From NCBI GenBank assembly GCA_000980735.1, contig LBFQ01000018.1, positions 8,219-15,105 on the forward strand: DNA of 6,887 nucleotides. Direction: 5' to 3'. The notes under the pieces were generated by a model, which saw nothing but the letters and a program-made list of their open reading frames with translations, was not told the DNA's origin and searched no databases. Source of the DNA: Candidatus Caldipriscus sp. T1.2. GTDB lineage: Bacteria > Hydrothermota > Hydrothermia > LBFQ01. The position numbers and the translations under genes were made by a program. Positions 1 to 5,302 of this stretch are shown here, in pieces (positions within the stretch are counted from its first letter, which is position 1; each line of letters begins with the position of its first letter).

Positions 1-475
1 CCACAGAAATCAAGTCCTCGAATATCAAGATCCCTATAAGAAGGTCCGCCTCGGGGTTAATGAGCCTCCTATAATCCACCAAAAACTTGGCTGTTATGGA
101 TGTGCTTGAGGGATAAAGGGCTATCGCTAGGAGGGAGGAAAGCATAAGATCACGTGTCATCAAATATGAGAGAAGAAAAACGGGAACGGAGTTCACAAAG
201 AAATCTATAAAGCCGGGTTTTATAACCCTCGCCATTCCAAGGAGCCTTTCAAAGGAGTACTCAAGGCCTATGAAGAAAAACAGGAAAATTATGGCGGTGC
301 TTTCCAGGAATCTCACCCAATCAATAATCTCCTCCGGGAAGATGTACTTTCCCAAGATCCCCATAAGCATAAAGGAGAGGATATAAGGAAACTTTAAAAA
401 TTTGAGCAGGAAACCCGAAAGAAATAGGGAAAGGAATAAGAGTCCCACACATAAGGGTATTTCGTAAGAATGCAT
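1..475 (-). CDS. khtU: CPA2-family cation/proton antiporter, KhtU/KefB-like, N-terminal part (runs off left edge)
   Basis: The first 158 residues of an inner-membrane monovalent cation/H+ antiporter, read from ATG at 475 to the window edge with no stop. They hold several hydrophobic segments: about residues 7-24, 29-45, 58-73, 88-105 and 109-123. The CPA2 signature follows: a helix ending in SSTSITAK (residues 123-130), then INPEADLLIGIL and FEDLISV (152-158), where the Glu-Asp pair is the expected ion/proton-binding site. The family exchanges K+, Na+ or NH4+ for protons. The start is fixed by position: the ATG lies 2 nt after the TAG stop of khtT, with no strong ribosome site of its own, which suggests translational coupling. 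Pairing with a soluble TrkA-C protein is the KhtTU/AmhTM arrangement, in which that subunit gates the channel. Whether this gene also carries its own RCK domain cannot be seen. Ion specificity (K+ versus NH4+) is not decidable from this part. Confidence 0.9.
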   Translation of the reverse strand, partial: MHSYEIPLCVGLLFLSLFLSGFLLKFLKFPYILSFMLMGILGKYIFPEEIIDWVRFLESTAIIFLFFFIGLEYSFERLLGMARVIKPGFIDFFVNSVPVFLLSYLMTRDLMLSSLLAIALYPSSTSITAKFLVDYRRLINPEADLLIGILIFEDLISV

Positions 476-477
476 AA

Positions 478-963
478 CTATGTGCTACACTTTCCGCAGA
501 GCTCAAGAAAGCTCTTTAGTTGCTGTCTTGTACCTATTACCACAAGAATATCACCGGGTAGTATTTTTTCCTTAAAGGGGTCGGGGGTAGGAATTAATTT
601 ACCTTGCCTGTCTATCGCCACTACGGAAACCCCAGTCTTCCTTCTTATTTCCAACTCCGCTATGGTCTTATCTATAAATTTTGAACCTTCTTCCACTTTA
701 ACCCACTCTATAACTAGTTCCTTTAAAATTGCCTCCATTCTTTCCGTTGATACCGCCTCGTATTTCGCCCCCGCCATCAGAAAGCCCAGCTCCTTTGCCT
801 CATCCTGGGTTAGCTCTATTACACAGCTTGCCTCCTCACCCTGCATAAGATAGAGCTCCCTCTTTCCCGTAGAGTGAATTATCAAAATAAGTTCCTGCCC
901 ACTTTTTAATTCAATGGAGAACTTTTTCCCAAATCCCGGAAGATCCACCTCACTGTACCTCAT
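478..963 (-). CDS. khtT: KhtT-like TrkA-C (RCK_C) regulatory subunit of the antiporter
   Basis: A 161-residue soluble protein, close to the usual KhtT length of about 165. The N-terminal domain (about 1-70) carries the family pattern DLPGFGKKF (7-15), followed by LIIHSTGKRELY (27-38). A linking helix with VIEWVKV (84-90) leads into an RCK_C/TrkA-C ligand-binding domain (about 90-155) containing LPGDILVVIG (135-144). In B. subtilis KhtTU and B. pseudofirmus AmhTM this subunit controls the membrane antiporter; KhtT is known to respond to pH and nucleotides. The ATG overlaps the TGA of the upstream lyase gene (ATGA) and is preceded by a strong AGGAGG (969-974) 5 nt away. The downstream antiporter starts 2 nt after its stop. 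Odd feature: the chain ends in Cys156-Gly-Lys-Cys159-Ser-Thr, a CxxC almost at the C-terminus. Family assignment is firm; the controlling ligand is unknown. Confidence 0.87.
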   Translation of the reverse strand: MRYSEVDLPGFGKKFSIELKSGQELILIIHSTGKRELYLMQGEEASCVIELTQDEAKELGFLMAGAKYEAVSTERMEAILKELVIEWVKVEEGSKFIDKTIAELEIRRKTGVSVVAIDRQGKLIPTPDPFKEKILPGDILVVIGTRQQLKSFLELCGKCST

Positions 964-3497
964 AATTTCCTCCTGAACTTTGATGTAAAGAACCTTAGGA
1001 AAGGCGCCTCATATACGAATTCCAATCCTACAATCTTCTCCCTCCTGTTCCAAACCCCCAATATCGCTTCTATCACCTGATCCATGTGATCAGTGGTATA
1101 TACCCTCCTTGGGATTGTGATCCTTACAAGCTCAAGATTGGGCTTCCTGTTTTCCCCAGTATTTGGATCCCTACCCGCGGAAACCGTACCCCTCTCCATC
1201 GTCCTCACCCCACCCTCTATGTATATCTCCGCCGCCAAGACCTGGGCGGGAAATTCATCCTGGGGTATATGCGGTAAGAACTTTTTGGCGTTAAGATATA
1301 CCGCATGTCCCCCTATGGGTTTCACAACGGGAATACCTAGGGATATAAGCCTTTCTCCGAGATATTGAACCTGCTTTATCCTACTTTCAAGGTATTCAAA
1401 CTCCGTCATTTCGTATATCCCCCTCGCAAGGATGGCCAAGTCCCTATCCGCCAAACCCCCATCGTAAGGGCTCCCGTCAAAGGCTGTGGCGAATTCGTAT
1501 ACTTTGGCGTAAATTTCCGGATTCCTTATAAGGAGCAAACCGCTTATGTTGGTAAGGGGATCTTTCTTTGCGGATATACTCGCCGCATCCGCGTACGAAA
1601 GCATCTCCCTTATTATTTCCCTAATACTCTTGTTCTCGTACCCCTTCTCCCTCACCTTTATGAAGTACGCATTCTCCGCTATCCTCGTTGCGTCGAATAC
1701 CAAGGGAATACCGAACTCATCCGCAATTTCCCTAAGCTTCCTGATGTTCTCCATGGAGACGGGTTGTCCCCCAGCCATATTTACGTTCGTCTCAACGCAA
1801 ATATAAGCTACCTTCTCCCTCCCCTTCTCTTTTATAAAGCTATAAACCGCATCTATGTCAAAGTTCCCCTTAAATGGGTGTTCAAAGTCCGGATCGTGTG
1901 CCTGTGGGATTATGAGATCCACAAATATGCCCCCCGCGTACTCCTGATGGAACCTCGTTGTGGTAAAGTACATATTGTTTATCACATATTGGCCTGGTTT
2001 TATTAGTGCTTGCGAGATGAAGTGTTCCGCCTGCCTACCTTGATGCGTGGGTATAAAATACTTAAATCCGAAGACCTCGTAAACCGCCTGGGATAGGTAC
2101 TCATAAGCGTTTTTCCAGTCGTACCTTATCCCATCCGCCCATTGCTCATCGCTCATTGCCGATGTCCCCGAATCCGTCAAAAGGTCTATATATACGTCCC
2201 TGCTCCTCAAGAGGAAGGTGTTAAATCCCGCCTCCTCCATCACCTTCTCCCTGTATTCCCTCGTTCTATTCGTTAAAATTTCAACGGACTTGAACCTGTA
2301 GGGATAAGCCTTGAAGGGCAAAACTTCGTACCTTGGAATCTGAGAATTTGGGCTAAAGCTTAAAACCTCATCCTCCTTGAAATCCGTCTCAAAATCCGCC
2401 TCAAGCTTTGGCAAAGGTTTATCCTTAAGGTAATTTAAAACATCAAGGAAATAAAGGAAGTGCTCCTTAAGGTATGTCCTTCTTGGAATACGGAAGCAAA
2501 GCTCATCTTTTTTTGCGTAAGCCCTCACCTGACCGGACAGGTAAAGGGCAAGGTTAAAACCGTAAGGGTTCTCAACCTCTATATGGAAACCCATGGGGGA
2601 GAATTTTGGGGAAACCCTATATCCCAAACCCTTCACACCTTCATAAAACCTCTTAATTTCCTCATACCTCCACAAGTAATAATCCTTCCTTAAGGCTTCA
2701 ATTAGCCCTAGGTGTATTACCTCCATATCCCTCCCAGCAAGTCCGCCGTAAGTGTGAAGACCCTCAAAGGATACAACCCAACTTTGGAATTTCCTATAAA
2801 CCTCCTCGTTGTCGGTTATAAGCAGGGCCCCAACATGAGAAAAGGCGTCCTTACTCGCGTCAAAGGTCAAGACATCAGAAAGCCTTGAAATTTCCAATAC
2901 CTCCTCCTCAATATTCCCAACATCCCCAAAATCTTCAATGTTCTTGAAAGCCAAAAGGGAGAAAATCATTGAAATGTCAAGGATAACAAAGTTGTTGTTT
3001 TCTTTCAGGGTTTTGAGCCATGTGGGAAGTTCCCTTATGGTTTTTGGCGTAGGTCTTATATATACAAATTCTCCCCTTGGAAATTCGGAAAGTTCTACGA
3101 TCTCGGATTTGAAGTATTTTGCCAAAACCATTAAGGTTTCCGTCGGTTTGCTTGCAAAAAATCTTTTCCCCTCAAGTAGAGCTTTAAAAAGGAGATGCTC
3201 CGCCCCCCTAAGGTTGTGCGCGGGTACTACCCAACTTTTCCCGAATATTTCCTTTACCTTCTTCTCTATATTTAGAAAGTTCTCACTACCCGCGTAAGCC
3301 TCATCCCCCAAGAATAAGCCTCCGAATTGAAAATCCGAAAGGGCGTTATGCGTATGATCGTAAAAATCCACCAAAACATAACCCGCGGGTATCTTATGTA
3401 TGTTCCATCCATATTCCTCCGCTATGTTCAGCCTCTCCGAATAATCCAAAACCTTTAAACTTGAAATGATTTTCCCTCTATAAGGTTCGGACCTCAT
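960..3497 (-). CDS. tpl: Tandem-domain tyrosine phenol-lyase/tryptophanase-family PLP enzyme (fused pseudo-dimer)
   Basis: 845 residues, against about 456-471 for ordinary tyrosine phenol-lyase (TPL) or tryptophanase, because two family copies are fused. C. freundii TPL numbering (recalled) is in brackets. The C-domain (about 388-845) is nearly complete: Phe428 (F36), Gly444 (G52), Gln486-Gly-Arg488 (phosphate), Thr512 (T124), Asn573 (N185), Asp602 (D214), Arg605 (R217), Lys645 (PLP Lys257), Asn650 (N262), Arg769 in MERG (R381, phenol-specific), Arg792 (R404) and Phe836-Phe837. It lacks the GDEAYAGSENF loop (Tyr71) and has a changed EGMPSYGGLAGRD loop. The N-domain (about 1-360) has exactly those two: residues 64-74 with Tyr68, and 245-257. 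Its pocket is eroded: QGR is NLR (95-97), Arg217 is Met177, Arg404 is Cys334; Lys216 remains. Expected chemistry is beta-elimination of Tyr (or a related substrate) to a phenol, pyruvate and ammonia in the cytoplasm. First gene of the operon with khtT and khtU. Family is certain; substrate is inferred. Confidence 0.88.
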   Translation of the reverse strand: MRSEPYRGKIISSLKVLDYSERLNIAEEYGWNIHKIPAGYVLVDFYDHTHNALSDFQFGGLFLGDEAYAGSENFLNIEKKVKEIFGKSWVVPAHNLRGAEHLLFKALLEGKRFFASKPTETLMVLAKYFKSEIVELSEFPRGEFVYIRPTPKTIRELPTWLKTLKENNNFVILDISMIFSLLAFKNIEDFGDVGNIEEEVLEISRLSDVLTFDASKDAFSHVGALLITDNEEVYRKFQSWVVSFEGLHTYGGLAGRDMEVIHLGLIEALRKDYYLWRYEEIKRFYEGVKGLGYRVSPKFSPMGFHIEVENPYGFNLALYLSGQVRAYAKKDELCFRIPRRTYLKEHFLYFLDVLNYLKDKPLPKLEADFETDFKEDEVLSFSPNSQIPRYEVLPFKAYPYRFKSVEILTNRTREYREKVMEEAGFNTFLLRSRDVYIDLLTDSGTSAMSDEQWADGIRYDWKNAYEYLSQAVYEVFGFKYFIPTHQGRQAEHFISQALIKPGQYVINNMYFTTTRFHQEYAGGIFVDLIIPQAHDPDFEHPFKGNFDIDAVYSFIKEKGREKVAYICVETNVNMAGGQPVSMENIRKLREIADEFGIPLVFDATRIAENAYFIKVREKGYENKSIREIIREMLSYADAASISAKKDPLTNISGLLLIRNPEIYAKVYEFATAFDGSPYDGGLADRDLAILARGIYEMTEFEYLESRIKQVQYLGERLISLGIPVVKPIGGHAVYLNAKKFLPHIPQDEFPAQVLAAEIYIEGGVRTMERGTVSAGRDPNTGENRKPNLELVRITIPRRVYTTDHMDQVIEAILGVWNRREKIVGLEFVYEAPFLRFFTSKFRRKL
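969..974 (-). promoter_or_regulatory. Strong Shine-Dalgarno for khtT inside the lyase gene
   Basis: AGGAGG on the minus strand, 5 nt before the khtT ATG, embedded in the last codons (Arg-Arg-Lys) of the lyase gene. Together with the ATGA stop/start overlap it marks this ATG as the khtT start and suggests coupled translation. Confidence 0.75.
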
Positions 3498-3505
3498 AGG
3501 GGTTT

Positions 3506-3511
3506 ATTCTA
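3506..3511 (-). promoter_or_regulatory. Probable -10 element (TAGAAT) for the lyase-khtTU operon
   Basis: On the minus strand TAGAAT ends 8 nt before the lyase ATG (3497). The transcript would then start at or next to the ATG, giving a leaderless mRNA. No ribosome site is visible before this ATG, which agrees. The -35 position (3529-3534 on the plus strand) reads AAAGCT and is a poor match, so the call rests on the -10 and the geometry. Confidence 0.4.
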
Positions 3512-3540
3512 AGGTCGCCCACAGGTATAGCTTTCAGCCC

Positions 3541-3546
3541 TATAAT
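3541..3546 (+). promoter_or_regulatory. Perfect -10 element (TATAAT) for the plus-strand operon
   Basis: A consensus TATAAT in the 56-bp divergent gap, ending 7 nt before the ATG at 3554. The predicted transcription start falls on or just before that ATG. The -35 region (about 3518-3523, CCCACA) is not a recognisable TTGACA. The back-to-back arrangement with the minus-strand -10 leaves only 29 bp (3512-3540) between the two hexamers, so the polymerase footprints overlap and the two promoters probably compete. Confidence 0.55.
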
Positions 3547-3553
3547 ATCCACT

Positions 3554-3814
3554 ATGACCAGGAGGGAATTTTTGAAGGTAGCCGCTTTAGGGCTTTTAAG
3601 CTTGGGAATCTTGGGTAGCTTGAGACCTCAGAAGTTGAACGCGGGAAGCATCGCGATGAACGAGACCGGATGGAGGATATATAAGGGATATAAGGAGGGT
3701 AGAACGGTTGAGCAAATAGCAAGCGATTTGGTGGCCGAGTACAATGTGGATTTTGAAACTGCCCTTAAGGATACTAAGGAGTTTATTTCCCTTCTCCGCT
3801 CTATGGGCTATTAA
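3554..3814 (+). CDS. Small Tat-signal protein with a PqqD-like helical domain
   Basis: 86 residues. Residues 1-30 form a twin-arginine signal: TRREFLK (2-8), a hydrophobic stretch (9-23), and a possible cleavage after Ala30 (LNA). The remaining 56 residues resemble the C-terminal, helical part of PqqD-family proteins (peptide/RiPP recognition elements): a MNETGWRIY segment (35-43), then GRTVEQIASDLVAEYNV (49-65) and a last helix (about 67-84). The beta-strands that normally start a PqqD domain are missing, their place taken by the signal peptide. PqqD proteins normally act in the cytoplasm by presenting a precursor peptide to a radical-SAM enzyme; no such partner is in view, so the role is unknown. 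First gene of the plus-strand operon; its 3' end overlaps lptE by 71 nt. The ATG is favoured because it supplies the Tat motif; a TTG at 3572 behind AGGAGG is a rival start that would delete the twin Arg. Confidence 0.7.
   Translation: MTRREFLKVAALGLLSLGILGSLRPQKLNAGSIAMNETGWRIYKGYKEGRTVEQIASDLVAEYNVDFETALKDTKEFISLLRSMGY
3560..3565 (+). promoter_or_regulatory. Internal Shine-Dalgarno-like AGGAGG creating start ambiguity
   Basis: AGGAGG encodes the twin Arg3-Arg4 of the Tat motif but also sits 6 nt before an in-frame TTG (3572). If translation began there, the protein would be 80 residues with an ordinary Sec-like hydrophobic N-terminus. Frequent AGG use for Arg makes a chance match plausible, so the ATG at 3554 is preferred. 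Confidence 0.35.
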
Positions 3815-4256
3815 TTGCATATACACCTTAGGGGGAGGATTACCGAAGGGGTATAACAAGGTTTATTTCCAAATTCCAGAGAATAGGACAAATTACCCTT
3901 TGGTTCAGGATGTTTCTTTGAATTACGGTTTAAGTTTTATAAGATCCGATGGGAGGCTCAAGGTAACCGATAGTGCCAACGCCTACTTGATGATAAAAAC
4001 GGAGATAACGTCTTACTTAAAGTCCCCCGAGCAGTACGATAACACGGGTAAAGTGATATCTTACAGGTTGGTTTTGTCGGGAAAGGTGGAGTTCTTTGAT
4101 TTAAAAAATGGCAAAGAATTTGCCCCATCGGTGAATATAACCGGGAACGCTTTATGGTTTCCGGATAATGAGGGGGAGGAAAGCGCATTGAAAAGGGCGG
4201 TTGAGGACTTTTACAGGCAGGCTTTAAGGTATCTATTTTCTCAAGCGGAATGGTAA
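3744..4256 (+). CDS. lptE: LptE-like LPS-assembly lipoprotein
   Basis: 170 residues if started at ATG 3744, a typical LptE length. LptE sits in the outer membrane, plugs the LptD barrel and helps insert lipopolysaccharide. A basic, hydrophobic signal (1-24) leads to Cys25, followed by IYTLGGGLP (26-34), which parallels the Cys-x-Tyr-x-Leu-x-Gly...LP opening of mature LptE proteins. Then come the family features KVYFQIPENRTNYP (about 39-52), a helix, ANAYLMIKTEITSYLKSP (about 78-95), and beta-rich YRLVLSGKVEFFDL. Asn at -1 makes the lipobox (AIN-Cys) unusual. The Cys codon begins only 2 nt after the preceding gene's stop, so any start must lie inside that gene; ATG 3744 or TTG 3753 are the candidates. 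The ispDF ATG overlaps its last codons by 7 nt. Assignment rests on motif pattern and length, since LptE sequences diverge strongly. Confidence 0.78.
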   Translation: MWILKLPLRILRSLFPFSALWAINCIYTLGGGLPKGYNKVYFQIPENRTNYPLVQDVSLNYGLSFIRSDGRLKVTDSANAYLMIKTEITSYLKSPEQYDNTGKVISYRLVLSGKVEFFDLKNGKEFAPSVNITGNALWFPDNEGEESALKRAVEDFYRQALRYLFSQAEW

Positions 4257-5302
4257 GCGCGGTGATTTTGGCGGGGGGAAAGGGAAATAGGGTAGGATTT
4301 AAGAAGCAGTTTTTTAGGGTTGGGGGAAGGAGAATTTTGGAATTCTCCGTTGAGGTTTTCAAGAGGTTGGGGATAGAAGATATAGTTTTGGTTCTTCCAA
4401 AGGAGGATGTTGGTAAATTTGATGGTTTGAGGGTTGTTGAGGGGGGGAAGGAGAGGATGGATTCGGTTTATAATGGAGTTCTGGCTTCCAGGGGGGAGTA
4501 TGTCCTTATACACGATTCCGCGAGGGCGAATTTGTCCATAAATCTCGCTAAAAGGGTATTAGAAACGGAGGGGGATTGCGTAATACCCGTAATAAGGCCA
4601 TCGGATAGCATGATCTTTGATGGGAATTACTTGGATAGGGAAAGGGTTTTCCTCGTTCAGACACCACAGAAGGTGAAGAGGGAGCTTTTTTTGGAGGCTT
4701 ACAGTAAGGCGGATAAGGTTTATCCGGATGAGGGGAGCCTGATTAAGGGGGTTTTGGGTATACAGCCGGTTTTTGTTGAAGGAGAGAGGTGGAACTTTAA
4801 AATCACCTACTCAGAGGATTTAGAGGTATTTGGGAAGCTCAAAATGGAAAGTTTAAACCTCTTTGGGTATGATATACACAGGTTAGAGGAGGGGAGGAAG
4901 CTTTTTTTGGGTGGGGTTTTGATAACGGAAGATTTCGGAGCAATTGGACATTCGGATGGGGATGTAATAATACACGCTATAGTGGATGCCCTGCTTTCCG
5001 GTTTGGGATACGGGGATATTGGGACAAATTTCCCGGATACCGACCCAAGATGGAAGGATGTAAAAAGCGAGGTTTTTGCAAGAAAAACCATGGAGATCCT
5101 TAAAAAAGAGGGGTACAGGATAACATTTTTGGACATAACGGTGATCCTTCAAAGGCCTAAACTTGCACCATACAGGGAGGAAATAATGGAAAACTTAAAG
5201 AGACTATTTGAGGTTGATAGGATATCCCTTAAGGCTAAGAGCGGGAATACGTTCTTTGAAGATGCGGTTCAGTGTTATGCCCTCGTTAGGATAGAAAGGT
5301 GA
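4250..5302 (+). CDS. ispDF: Bifunctional IspDF (MEP cytidylyltransferase / MECDP synthase)
   Basis: 350 residues carrying two steps of the MEP isoprenoid pathway in the cytoplasm. The N-terminal IspD domain (about 1-198) couples MEP with CTP. It shows LAGGKGNRVGFKKQF (7-21, with Arg14 and Lys18/19 for CTP), IHDSAR (87-92), DRERVFLVQTPQ (129-140, substrate Arg130 or 132) and NFKIT (182-186, Lys184). The C-terminal IspF domain (about 203-350) cyclises CDP-ME-2-phosphate. It shows GYDIHRL (206-212), GHSDGDVIIHAIVDALL (233-249) and GDIGTNFPDTDP (255-266), with zinc ligands Asp208, His210 and His242. IspD is short (usual about 225): the TDD motif is PDEG (159-162), and HDSAR lacks its usual following Pro. 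The IspF C-terminus is about six residues short and lacks the Thr-Thr-x-Glu nucleotide loop after LKA. Starts 7 nt inside lptE and ends in a GTGA overlap with the HD gene. Such fusions are known in alpha- and epsilon-proteobacteria. Confidence 0.95.
   Translation: MVSAVILAGGKGNRVGFKKQFFRVGGRRILEFSVEVFKRLGIEDIVLVLPKEDVGKFDGLRVVEGGKERMDSVYNGVLASRGEYVLIHDSARANLSINLAKRVLETEGDCVIPVIRPSDSMIFDGNYLDRERVFLVQTPQKVKRELFLEAYSKADKVYPDEGSLIKGVLGIQPVFVEGERWNFKITYSEDLEVFGKLKMESLNLFGYDIHRLEEGRKLFLGGVLITEDFGAIGHSDGDVIIHAIVDALLSGLGYGDIGTNFPDTDPRWKDVKSEVFARKTMEILKKEGYRITFLDITVILQRPKLAPYREEIMENLKRLFEVDRISLKAKSGNTFFEDAVQCYALVRIER

Noticed and set aside
321..506. A 61-codon minus-strand frame near the khtT/khtU junction
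   Set aside because: It overlaps the start of the antiporter in another frame. The antiporter frame shows transmembrane segments and CPA2 motifs.
470..853. A 127-codon plus-strand open frame opposite khtT
   Set aside because: khtT on the minus strand has clear family motifs and a strong ribosome site; the plus-strand product has no recognisable feature.
1365..2006. A 213-codon open frame on the plus strand opposite the lyase gene
   Set aside because: It is antisense to the conserved C-domain of the lyase, has no recognisable domain or start context, and its composition is what the opposite strand of this gene would give.
960..3497. Two adjacent lyase genes joined by a sequencing error
   Set aside because: The frame runs unbroken through about 25-30 charged linker residues, there is no ribosome site plus start between the halves, and the two copies show complementary, not random, residue loss.
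3596..3859. Minus-strand open frame crossing the small Tat protein and lptE
   Set aside because: It is antisense to two genes with recognisable motifs and has no motif or plausible start of its own.
3958..4513. Two minus-strand open frames opposite lptE and ispD
   Set aside because: Pro- and Lys-rich products without domain features; the plus-strand genes explain the coding signal.
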